Below the pieces are notes generated by a model. That model had not been told where the DNA came from. It worked only from the letters and a program-made list of their open reading frames with translations, and searched no databases. From positions 1,364,001 through 1,428,000 of the forward strand of contig JAPNXP010000003.1 of assembly GCA_028753945.1 (NCBI GenBank): a stretch of DNA of 64,000 bases, written 5' to 3'. The translations under genes and the position numbers were made by a program. Source of the stretch: Hexactinellida sp. DTS-2022. Its lineage: Eukaryota > Porifera > Hexactinellida. Positions 52,584-64,000 of this stretch are shown here, one piece after another; the stretch's first letter is position 1, and each line of letters opens with the position of its first letter.

Positions 52584-52930
52584 GTTACCAGTTGTACCTT
52601 TTGAAGATATGAAGTATTTATCATCAAAAGTGTCCTAACGGCGGCACTGAAACACAATTCACTCAATTTACATTCATTTAAGAGCCTAATATCGCGAAAA
52701 ACCAATTTTTGTGTGCAATAACTGTCAAAAAATACAAAAATGATAAATTAATCGTTTAAACCATTCATTTATCATTTGATAGTTTTTGACAGTGATTGCA
52801 TGCAAAAATTGCTTTTTCTCGAAATTATGCTCTTAAATGAATGTAAATTGAGTGAGTTGTGTTTCAGTGCCGCTTTTAGGACACTTTTGATGATAAATAC
52901 TTCATATCTTCAAAAGATACAACTGGTAAC
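52584..52930. repeat. Inverted-repeat junction (satellite orientation switch)
   Basis: The array turns head-to-head at an axis between 52,757 and 52,758, inside GTTTAAAC. Left of the axis the monomer reads ATGATAAATTAATCGTTT, right of it AAACCATTCATTTATCAT, pairing at 16 of 18 positions. The symmetry continues outward: GTTACCAG at 52,584 mirrors CTGGTAAC at 52,923-52,930, equidistant from the axis, with GCGGCACTGAAACACAA and TTTTGAAGATATG on both arms. There is no spacer between the arms, so the DNA could form a long imperfect cruciform or hairpin. Confidence 0.9.
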
Positions 52931-55900
52931 GTCCTTAAAACATTCATTTATCATTTGATAGTTTTTGACGGTCATTGCACAGTAAAATTGGTTTCTCTCG
53001 GTATAATGCGCTTAAATGAATGTACATTGAGAGAGTGGAGTTTCAGTGGCACTGTTAGGCCACTTTTGATCATAAATACTTCTATCATCAAAAGAAACAA
53101 CTTGAAACTTCCTTAAACCATTAATTTATGAATTTGGGAGTTTTTGCCAGTCATTTTACACAAAAATTGGTTTTTCTAGATATTTGACTCTGAAATGAAT
53201 GTAAATTGAGTGATTGTTTTTCAGTGGCACTGTTAGGACCACTTTGATGATTAACACTTCATATCATTGAAAGAAACAACTGGAAACTTCCTGAAACCAC
53301 ACATTTATCATTTTGTTAGTTTTTGAGAGTCATTGCACATAGAAAATTGGTTATTCTCGATATTAGGCTCTTAAAAGAATGTAAATTGAGTTAGTGGAAT
53401 TTCAGTGGCACTGTTAGGATACTTTTGATGATAAATACTCCTATCATCAAAAGAAACTACTGGAAACGTCCTTAAACCAATAATTTATGAACAAGGAGTT
53501 TTTGCCAGACATTGCACACAAAAATTCGTCTTTATCAATTTTATGCACTTAAATGAATGTAGATTGAGTGAGTGGTGTTTCAGTGGCACTGTTAGGACGC
53601 TATTGATTATAATTACTTCATATAATCAAAAAAAAACTGTAAACGTCCTTAAACCATTAATTTATCAATTTGAGAGTTTTTATTGTTATTGCACACAAAA
53701 ATTGGTGTTTCTCGATATTAAGGTCTTAAGTTAATGTAAATTGAGTGAGTGCTGTTTCAGTGGCACTGTTAGGACACATTAGATAATAAATACTTCATAT
53801 CATCAAAAGAAACAACTGGAAACGTCCTGAAACCATTAATTTATCATTTTTGTATTATTGGACAGTCATTGCACACAAAAATTGGTCTTTCTCGATATTA
53901 GGCTATTAAATGAATGTTAATTGAGTTAGTGGAATTTCAGTGGCACTGTTAGGATACTTTTGATGATAAATACTTCTATCATCAAAAGAAACTACTGGAA
54001 ACGTCCTGAAACCATAAATTTATCATTTTTGTATTTTTTGACAGTCATTGCACACAAAAATTGGTGTTTCTCGATATTATGGTCTTAAGTTAATGTAAAT
54101 TGAGTGAGTGCTGTTTCAGTGGCACTGTTAGGACACATTAGATGATAAATACTTCATATCATCAAAAGAAACAACTGGAAACGTCCTGAAACCATAAATT
54201 TATCATTTTTGTATTATTGGACAGTCATTGCACACAAAAATTGGTTTTTCGCGATATTAGGCTCTTAAATGTATGTAAATTGAGTGAGTTGTGTTTCAGT
54301 GCCGCAGTTAGGACACTTTTCAATATAAATACATCATATCATCAAAACAAACAACTGGAATAGTCCTTAAACCATTCATTTATCATTTTTGTATTTTTTG
54401 AAAGTCATTTACACAAAAATTCGTTTTTCGCGATATTACGCTCTCAAATTAATGTAAATTGAGTCAGATGTGTTTCAGTGGCACTTTTTGGAACCCTTTT
54501 ACGATAAATACTTCTTATCATCAAAAGAAAAAACTGGAAACGTCCTTAAACCATTCATTTATCATTTTTGTATTTTTGACATTCATCGCACACAAAAATT
54601 GTTTTTTCGCGATATTAGCCACTTAAATGAATGTAAATTGAGTAAGTGGTGTTTCAGTGGCACTGTTAGGACGCTTTTGATGATAAATACTTCATATCAT
54701 CAAAATAAACGACTCGAAACGTCCTTAAACCATTCATTTATCATTTTGGTAGTTTTTGACATTCATTTTTCACAAAAATTCCTTTTTCTCGATATTTTGC
54801 ACACAAAAAAATGTAAATTGAGTAGGTTGTGTTTCAGTTCCGCTGTTAGGACAACTTTGATGCTAAATACTTCATATCATCGAAAGATACAACTGGTAAC
54901 GTCCTTAAACCATTCATTTATCATTTTGGTAGTTTTTGACATTCATTGCACACAAAAATTGGTGTTTCTCGATATTAGGCATTAAGTTACTGTTAATTGA
55001 GTGAGTGCTGTTTCAGTGGCACTGTTAGGACACCTTTGATTATAAATACTTCATATCATCAAAAAAACAACTGGAAACGTCCTTAAACCATTAATTTATC
55101 AATTTGGGAGTTTTTTTTGTTATTGCACACAAAAATTGGTGTTTCTCGATATTAGGGTCTTAAGTTAATGTAAATTGAGAGGGTGCTGTTTCAGTGGCAC
55201 TGTTAGGACACATTAGATGATAAATACTTCATATCATCAAACTAAACAACTGGAAACGTCCTGAAACCATTAATTTATCATTTTTGTATTTTTTGACAGT
55301 CATTGCACACAAAAATTGGTTTTTCGCGATATTGAGCGCTTAAATGAATGTAGATTGAGTGAGTTATGTTTCACTACCGCTGTTAGGACACCTTTGATGA
55401 TAAATATTTCATATCATCAAAAGATACAAATGGTAACTCCTTAAACTATTAATTTATCAATTTGGGAGTTTTTGTTGTTATTGCACACAAAAATTGGTTT
55501 TTCTCGATATTAGGGTCTTCAGTTAATGTAAATTGAGTGAGTGCTGTTTCAGTGGCACTGTTAGGACACATTAGATGATAAATACTTTATATCATCAAAC
55601 TAAACAACTGGAAACGTCCTGAAACCATTAATTTATCATTTTTGAATTTTTTGACAGTCATTGCACACAAAAATTGGTCTTTCTCGATATTAGGGTATTA
55701 AATGAATGTTAATTGAGTTAGTGGAATTTCAGTGGCACTGTTAGGATACTTTTGATGTTAAATACTTCTATCATCAAAAGAAACTAATGGAAACGTCCTT
55801 AAACCAATAATTTATGAACTTGGTGTTTTTGCCAGTCATTGCACACAATAATTCGTCTTTCTCGATATTATGCACTTAAATGAATGTAAATTGAGTGAGT

Positions 55901-58900
55901 GGTGTTTCAGTGGCACTGTTAGGACGCTTTTGATTATATTTACTTCATATCATCAAACTAAACAACTGTAAACGTCCTTAAACCATTAATTTATCAATTT
56001 GGGAGTTTTTATTGTTATTGCACCAAAAATTGGTGTTTCTCGATATTATGGTCTTAAGTTAATGTAAATTGAGTGAGTGCTGTTTCAGTGGCACTGTTAG
56101 GACACTTTAGATGATAAATACTTCATATCATCAAACTAAACAACTGGAAACGTCCTGAAACCATAAATTTATCATTTTTGTTTTATTGGACAGTCATTGC
56201 ACACAAAAATTGGTTTTTCGCGATAATAGGCTCTTAAATGAATGTTAATTGAGTGAGTTGTGTTTCAGTGCCGCAGTTAGGACGCTTTGAATATAAATAC
56301 TCCATATCATCAAAACAAACAACTGGAATACTCCTTGAACCATTCATTTATCATTTTTGTATTTTTTGAAAGTCATTTACACAAAAATTCGTTTTTCGCG
56401 ATTTTACGCTCTCAAATTAATGTAAATTGAGTTAGATGTGTTTCAGTGGCACTTTTAGGAACCCTTTCACGATAAATACTTCTTATCATCAAAAGAAACA
56501 ACTGGAAACGTCCTTAAACCATTCATTTATCATTTTTGTATTTTTGACAGTCATCGCACACAAAAATTGGTTTTTCTCGATATTTTGCTCACAAAAAAAT
56601 GTAAATTGAGTAGGTTGTGTTTCAGTTCCGCTGTTAGGACAACTTTGATGATAAATACTTCACATCATCGAAAGATACAACTGGTAACGTCCTTAAATCA
56701 TTCATTTATCATTTTGGTAGTTTTTGACATTCATTGCACACAAAAATTGGTGTTTCTCGATATTATGCATTAAGTTAATGTAAATTGAGTGAGTGCTGTT
56801 TCAGTGGCACTGTCAGGACACATTAGATGATGAATACTTCATATCATCAAACAAAACAACTGGAAACGTCCTGAAACCATTAATTTATCATTTTTGTATT
56901 TTTTGACAGTCATTGCACACAAAAATTGGTTTTTCGCGATATTGAGCTCTAAAATGAATGTAGATTGAGTGAGTTGTGTTTCAGTACCGCTGTTAGGACA
57001 AATTTGATGATAAATACTTCTATCATCAAAAGAAACTAATGGAAACGTACTTAAACCAATAATTTATGAACTTGGTGTTTTTGCCAGTCATTGCACACAA
57101 AAATTCGTCTTTCTCGATATTATGCACTTAAATGAATGTAAATTGAGTGAGTGGTGTTTCAGTGGCACTGTTAGGACGCTTTTGATTATAATTACTTCAT
57201 ATAATAAAAAAAAAACTGTAAACGTCCTTAAACCATTAATTTATCAATTTGGGAGTTTTTATTGTTATTTGACACAAAAATTGGTGTTTCTAGATATTAT
57301 GGTCTTAAGTTAATGCAAATTGAGTGAGTGCTGTTTCAGTGGCACTGTTAGGACACATTAGATGATAAATACTTCATATCATCAAAAGAAACAACTGGAA
57401 ACGTCCTGAAACAATAAATTTATCATTTTTGTATTATTGGACAGTCATTGCACACAAAAATAGGTTTTTCGCGATATTAGGCTCTTAAATGAATGTAAAT
57501 TGAGTGAGTTGTGTTTCAGTGCCGCAGTTAGGACACTTTTGAATATAAATACTTCATATCATCAAAACAAACAACTGGAATAGTCCTTAAACCATTCATT
57601 TATCATTTTTGTATTTTTTGAAAGTCATTTACACAAAAATTCGTTTTTCGCGATATTACGCTCTCAAATTAATGTAAATTGAGTTAGATGTGTTTCAGTG
57701 GCACTTTTAGGAACCCTTTTACGATAAATACTTCTTATCATCAAAAGAAAAAACTGGAAACGTCCTTAAACCATTCATTTATCATTTTGGTAGTATTTGA
57801 CAGTCATTGCACACAAAATAGGTTTTTCTCGATATTAAGCTCTTAAATGAATGTAAATTGAGAGAGTGGAGTTTCAGTGTCGCTGATAGGACACCTTTGA
57901 TGATAAATACTTCATATCATAAAAATAAACGACTGGAAACGTCCTTAAACCATTCATTTATCATTTTGGTAGTTTTTGACAGTCATTTCCACAAAAATTC
58001 CTTTTTCTCGATATTTTGCTCTTAAAAAAATGTAAATTGAGTGAGTTGTGTTTCAGTGTCGCTGATAGGACACCTTTGATGATAAATACTTCATATCATC
58101 GAAAGATACAACTGGTAACATCCTTAAACCATTCATTTATCATTTTGGTAGTTTTTGACATTCATTGCACACAAAAATTCATTTTTCAACGATATTATGC
58201 TCATTAGTGATTGTAAATTGAGTGAGTGGTGTTTCATTGGCACTGTTAGGTCACCTTTTATATAAATACTTCTTATCATCAAAAAAAAAAATGGAAACGT
58301 CCTTAAACCATTAATTTATCAATTTGGGAGTTTTTGTTGTTATTGCACACAAAAATTTGTGTTTCTCGATATTAGGGTCTTAAATTAATGTAAATTGAGT
58401 TAGGTGTGTTTCAGTGGCACTTTTAGGACCCCTTTTACGATTAATACTTCTTATCATCAAAAGAAACAACTGGAATCCTCCTTAAACCATTCATTTATCA
58501 TTTTGGTAGTATTTGACAGTCATTGCACACAAAATAGGTTTTTCTCGATATTAAGCTCTTAAATGAATGTAAATTGAGAGAGTGGAGTTTCAGTGGCACT
58601 GTTAGGACACTTTTGATGATACATAATTCAATACATCAAAAGAAACAACTGGAAACGTCCTTAAACCATTAATTTATCAATTTGGTAGTTTTTGACAGTC
58701 ATTGCACACAAAAATAGGTTTTTATCGATATTATGCTCTTAAATGAATGTAAATTGAGTTAGGTGTGTTCCTGTGTCACTGTTAGGACCCTTTAACGATA
58801 TATACTTCTATTCATGAAAAGATTCACCTTGAAATGTCCTTAGAAAATTCATTTATCATTTTGGTAATTTTTGACAGTCATTGCACACAAAAATTGGTGT

Positions 58901-61472
58901 TTCTCGATATTATGCTCTTAAATGAATGTAAATTGAGAGAGTGAATTTTCAGTGGCACTGTTGGGACACTTTTGAATATAAATACTTCATAGCATCAAAA
59001 AAACAACTGGAAACGTCCTTAAACCATTCATTTATCATTTTGGTAGTTTTTGACTTTCATTGCACACAAAGATTGGTGTTTCTCGATATTAGGGTCTTAA
59101 GTTAATGTAAATTGAGAGAGTGGAGTTTCAGTGGCACTTTTAGGACCCCTTTACGATAAACACTTTTTATCATCAAAAGAAACAACTGGAAACGTCCTTA
59201 AACCATTCATTTATCATTTTGGTAGTTTTTGACAGTCATTGGACACAAAAATTGGTGTTTCCGATATTAGGCTCATAAAAGAATGTAAATTGAGTTAGTG
59301 GTGTTTCAGTGGCACTGTTAGGACACCTTTGAAGATAAATGCTTTATATCGTCAAAAGAAACAACTAGAAACGTCCTTAAACCATTCATTTATCATGTTG
59401 GTAGTTTTTGACAGTCATTGTACGCAAAAATTGGTTTTTCTCGATATTAGGCACTTAAATGAATGTTAATTGAGTGAATGTTTTTCAGTTACACTGTTAG
59501 GAAACTTTTGATGATAAAATACTTCATATCATCAAAAGAAACAACTGGAAACGTACTTAAACCATTAATTTATGAATTTGGAAGTTTTTGATAGTCTTGC
59601 AAACAAAAATTGGTGTTTCTCGATATTATGCTCCTAAATTATGTAAATTGAGAGAGTGTTGTTTCAGTGGCACTGTTAGGACACCTTTGATTATAAATAG
59701 TTCATATCATCAAAAAAAAACAACTGGAAACGTCCTTAAACCATTGATTTATCAATTTGGGAGTTTTTGTTGTTATTGCACACAAAAATTGGTGTTTCTC
59801 GATATTAGGGTCTTAAGTTAATGTAAATTGAGTGAGTGCTGTTTCAGTGGCACTGTTTGGACACATTGGATGATAAATGCTTCATATCATCAAATTAACA
59901 ACTGGAAACGTCCTGAAACCATTAATTTATCATTTTTGTATTTTTTGACAGTCATTGCACATAAAAATTGGTTTTTCGCGATATTATGCTATTAAATGAA
60001 TGTAAATTGAGATAGTTGTGTTTCAGTGCCGCTGTTAGGACACTTTTGAATATAAATACTTCATATCATCAAAACAAACAACTGGAATAGTCCTTATCCA
60101 TTAATTTATCAATTTGGTAGTTTTTGACATTCATTGCACACAAAAATAGGTTTCTCTCGATATTATGCTCTTAAATGAATGTAAATTAAGTTACGTGTGT
60201 TCCAGTGTCACTGTTACGACCCTTTAACGATATATACTTCTTATCATCAAAGATTCACCTTGAAATGTCCTTAGAACATTCATTTATCATTTTGGTAGTT
60301 CTTGACAGTCATTGCACACAAAAATTGGTGTTTCTCGATATTAGGCATTAAGTTAATGTAAATTGAGTGAGTGCTGTTTCAGTGGCACTGTTAGGACACA
60401 TTTGATTATAGATACTTCATATCATCAAAAGAAACTACTGGAAACGTCCTGAAACCATTAATTAATCAATTTGGAAGTTTTTGACTGTCATTGAACAAAT
60501 AAATTCATTTTTCACGATATTAGGCTCATAAAAGAATGTAAATTGAGTGAGTGGTGTTTCAGGTGCACAGTTAGGACACCTTTGAAGATAAATGCTTCAT
60601 ATCATCAAAGGAAACAACTGGTAACGTCCTTAAACCATTCATTTATCATTTTGGTAGTTTTTGACAGTCATTGCACACAAAAATTGGTTTTTCTCGGTAT
60701 TAGGCACTTAAATGAATGTTAATTGAGTGATGATTTTTCAGTTTCACTGTTAGGAAACTTTTGATGGTAAATACTTCATATCAACAAAAGAATCAACTGG
60801 AAACGTACTTAAACCATTAATTTATGAATTTGGGAGTTTTTGATAGTCTTGCACACAAAAATTGGTGTTTCTCGTTATTATGCCCCTAAATGATGTAAAT
60901 TGAGAGAGTGGTGTTTCAGTGGCACTGTTAGGACACTTTTGATGATAAATACTTCATATCATCAGAAGAAACACCTGGAAACGTCCTTAAACCATTCATT
61001 TATCATTTGATAGTTTTTGACAGTCATTGCACACAAAAATTGGTTTTATCGATATTATGCTCTTAAATGAATGTACATTGAGTGAGTGGTGTTTCAGTGG
61101 CACCTTTTAGACACTTTTGATGATAAATACTTAATATCATCAAGAGAAACAAATGGAAACGTCCTTGAACCATTCATTTATCATTTTGGTAGTTTTTGAC
61201 ATTCATTGCAAACAAAAATTGGTGTTTCTCAATATTAACCTCTTAAATGAATGTAAATTGAGGGAGTGGAGTTTCAGTGGCACTGTTAGGACACTTTTGA
61301 TGATAAATACTTCATATCATCAAAATGAACAACTTGAAACATCCTTAAAACATTCATTTATCATTAGTTAGTTTTTGACAGTCATTGTAAGCAAAAATTG
61401 GTTTTTCTAGATATTATTCTCTTAAATGAATGTACATTGAGTGAGTGGTGTTTCAGTGGCACCTTTTGGACA

Positions 61473-61505
61473 CTTTTGATGATAAATACTTCATATCATC
61501 AAAAG
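61473..61505 (-). other. Example of the monomer's 33-bp hairpin (inverted orientation)
   Basis: CTTTTGATGATA, loop AATACTTCA, TATCATCAAAAG: perfect 12-bp arms. It shows that the dyad is kept in the inverted arm as well. Confidence 0.85.
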
Positions 61506-61679
61506 AAACAGGTGCAAACGTCCTTAAACCATTCATTTATCATTTGATAGTTTTTGACAGTCATTGCGCACAAAATTTGGTTTTTCTCGATATTATGCTC
61601 TTAAATTAATGTAAATTGAGTTAGGTGTGTTTAAGTGGCACTTTTTGGACCCGTTTTACAATAAATACTTCTTATCATC

Positions 61680-61745
61680 AAAAGAAACAAAAAAAAGGAA
61701 CAACTGGAAAACTTCATATCTTCAAAAGATACAACTGGTAACGTC
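61680..61745 (-). repeat. Off-register monomer junction
   Basis: After AAAGAAACAA a run of A leads into GGAACAACTGGAAA, which then jumps back to ACTTCATATCTTCAAAAGATACAACTGG. About 45 bases of the monomer are therefore present twice, in two subfamily versions. This looks like an unequal exchange or slippage joint. Confidence 0.65.
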
Positions 61746-62629
61746 CTTAAAACTTTCATTTATCATAAGGTAGTTTTTCACAGTCATTGCACACTAAAAT
61801 TGGTTTTTCCAGATATTATGCTCTTAAATGAATGTACATTGAGTGAGTGGTGTTTCAGTGGTACCCTTTGGACACTTTTGATGATAAATACTTCATATCA
61901 TCAAAGGAAACAGGTGCAAACGTCCTTAAACCATTCAATTATCATTTTTGTAGTTTTTGACAGTCATTGCAACCAAAAATTGGTGTTTCTCGATATTAGG
62001 CATTAAGTTAATGTAAATTGAGTGAGAGCTGTTTCAGTGGCACTGTTAGGACACATTTGATGATAGATACTTCATATCATCAAAAGAAACTACTGGAAAC
62101 GTCCTGAAACCATTAATTAATCAATTTGGAAGTTTTTGACTGTCATTGCACAAATAAATTCATTTTTCACGATATTAGGCTCATAAAAGAATGTTAATTG
62201 AGTGAGTGATGTTTCAGGTGCACTGTTAGGACACCTTTGAAGATAAATGCTTCATATCATCAAAAGAAACAACTGGAAACGTCCTAAACCATTCATTTAT
62301 CTTTTTGGTAGTTTTTGACAGTCATTGCACACAAAAATTGGTTTTTCTCGGTATTATGCCCCTAAATGATGTAAATTGAGAGAGTGGTGTTTCAGTGGCA
62401 CTGTTAGGAAACTTTTGATGATAAATACTTCATTTCATCAAAAGAAACAACTGGAAACGTCCCTAACCATTTATTTATCATTTGATAGTTTTTGACAGTC
62501 ATTGCAGACAAAAATTGGTTTTTCTCGATATTATGCTCTTAAATGAATATACATTGAGTGAGTGGTGTTTCAGTGGCACCTTTTGGACACTTTTGATGAT
62601 AAATACTTAATATCATCAAAAGAAACAAA

Positions 62630-64000
62630 TGGAAACGTCCTTAAACCATTCAATTATCATTTTGGTACTTTTTGACATTCATTGCAAACAAAAATTGGTG
62701 TTTCTCAATATTTTCCTCTTAAATGAATGTAAATTGAGGGAGTGGAGTTTCAGTGGCACTGTTAGGACACTTTTGATGATATTTAATTCAATACATCAAA
62801 AGAAACTACTGGAAACGTCCTGAAACCATTAATATATCAATTTGGTAGTTTTTGTCAGTCAATGAACAAAAAATTACATTTTTCTCGATATTAGGCTCTA
62901 AAATGAAATTAAATTGAGTGAGTGGTATTTCAGTTCACTGTTAGGACAATTTTGAATATAAATACTTCATATCATCAAAAAAAAACAACTGGAAACGTCC
63001 TTAAACCATTCCTTTATCATTTTTGTATTTTTTGACAGTCATTGCACACAAAAATTCCTTTTTCTCGATATTATGCTCTTAAATGAATATAAATTGAGTG
63101 AGTGGTATTTCAGTGGCACTGTTAGGACACTTTTGAATATACATACTTCATATCATCAAAAAAAACTGGTAACGTCCTTAAACCGTTCATTTATCATTTT
63201 GGTAATTTTTGACAGTCATTGCACACAAAAATTGTTTTTTCTCGATATTATGCTCTTAAATGAATGTACATTGATTGAGTGGTGTTTTAGTGGCACCCTT
63301 TGGACACTTTTGATGATATATACCTCATATCATCAAAAGAAACAATTGCAAACGTCTTTAAACCATTCATTGATCATTTGATAGTTTTTGACAGTCAATG
63401 CACACAAAAATTGGTTTTTCTCGATATTATGCTCTTAAATTAATGTAAATTGAGTGAGTAGTGTTTCAGTTGCACTGTTAGGACACTTTTGATGATAAAA
63501 TACTTCATATCATCAAAAGAAACAACTGGAAACGTACTTAAACCATTCAATTATCATTTTGGTAGTTTTTGACATTCATTGCAAACAAAAATTGGTGTTT
63601 CTCAATATTATCCTCTTAAATGAATGTAAATTGAGGGAGTGGAGTTTCAGTGGCACTGTTAGGACACTTTTGATGATATTTAATTCAATACATCAAAAGA
63701 AACTACTGGAAACGTCCTGAAACCATTAATATATCAATTTGGTAGTTTTTGTCAGTCAATGAACAAAAAATTACATTTTTCTCGATATTAGGCTCTAAAA
63801 TGAAATTAAATTGAGTGAGTGGTATTTCAGTTCACTGTTAGGACAATTTTGAATATAAATACTTCATATCATCAAAAAAAAACAACTGGAAACGTCCTTA
63901 AACCATTCCTTTATCATTTTTGTATTTTTTGACAGTCATTGCACACAAAAATTCCTTTTTCTCGATATTATGCTCTTAAATGAATATAAATTGAGTGAGT
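62630..64000 (-). repeat. Five-monomer duplication (about 900 bp) at the window end
   Basis: Sequence from about 62,630 onward recurs from about 63,530 to the window end at an offset near 900 bp. Shared marks are CATTCAATTATCATTTTGG, TTCTCAATATT, ATATTTAATTCAATACATC and TTTGTCAGTCAATGAAC. The second copy runs off the window. Confidence 0.83.

Larger units (their letters stand above)
32356..52757 (+). repeat. 180-bp satellite array, forward block 5
   Basis: The longest uninterrupted satellite run, all in forward orientation and ending at the inversion axis. Subfamilies change along it: up to about 37.6 kb TCGTTAAAGG and AAACTTCACTCATTC types; from 37.8 to 44.5 kb monomers with AACAGCCGCAATG, GTTATCGTAAAAGG and AACTAACAATATG; from 44.6 kb on, GACCGTCAAAAAC, GTTACCAGTTGTATC and GCGGCACTG types. 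Several internal higher-order repeats are listed separately. I see no gene, RNA gene or transposon in it. Confidence 0.96.
52758..64000 (-). repeat. 180-bp satellite array in inverted orientation
   Basis: From the axis to the window end every monomer is the reverse complement of those before it, for example ATTGAGTGAGTGGTGTTTCAG, CCATTCATTTATCATTTTGG and CACACAAAAATTGG. The first two monomers mirror the last two of the forward arm; beyond about 53.1 kb many units resemble the 15-19 kb subfamilies (GTTTTTGCCAGTCATT, GACACATTAGATGAT, GTATTATTGGACAGTC). Short plus-strand open frames here are the same satellite frame seen on the minus strand before the inversion. No gene or transposon is visible. 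Confidence 0.95.

Noticed and set aside
24000-63381. Open frames of 60-171 codons in the later satellite (minus strand, then plus strand after 52.76 kb)
   Set aside because: Same satellite-derived peptide; the strand change simply follows the inversion.
1-64000. CENP-B box in the monomer
   Set aside because: I looked for the TTCG....A..CGGG core in the consensus of both strands and did not find it.

Overview
This is eukaryotic (almost certainly animal) heterochromatin: about 58 of the 64 kb is one AT-rich satellite DNA family with an exact consensus period of 180 bp, broken by five transposable-element insertions and one internal inversion. I see no intact host gene, no RNA gene and nothing prokaryotic. 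The species cannot be named from the sequence. A THAP/P-type DNA transposon together with hAT-like and TTAA-type MITEs fits an invertebrate genome, but does not prove it.

Layout. 1-15,648: satellite in forward orientation, with several recently amplified higher-order blocks (2,526-bp unit in two tandem copies; 3,600-bp unit built from 1,080-bp hexamers). 15,649-16,333: a 685-bp element flanked by TTAA, probably a piggyBac-like MITE. 16,334-19,914: satellite. 19,915-23,972: a 4,058-bp P-superfamily DNA transposon with 226-bp terminal inverted repeats, a 7-bp target duplication and a THAP-domain transposase gene. That gene is split by a nested 374-bp hAT-type MITE (21,161-21,534) and by an apparent one-base frameshift. 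23,973-52,757: satellite of further subfamilies, carrying two copies of a 618-bp hAT-type MITE (27,713 and 31,738) that were multiplied together with the satellite around them. 52,757/52,758: an inversion junction, after which the satellite runs in the opposite orientation to the window end.

How the parts relate. No pathway is encoded. The interest lies in the history of the array: duplications of 2 to 20 monomers, and transposon insertions that can be ordered against them. The TTAA element came after a local duplication, because an empty paralogous site exists. The 618-bp MITE came before one. The nested hAT came after the P element. There is also a head-to-head inversion with mirrored monomers at its axis. 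The monomer carries a strong 33-bp hairpin, and one strand of it is an open 60-codon frame that reads through adjacent monomers; the many short open frames in the array come from this and are probably not genes.

All coordinates of duplication limits were read by eye and are approximate; element ends and target duplications are exact to the base.
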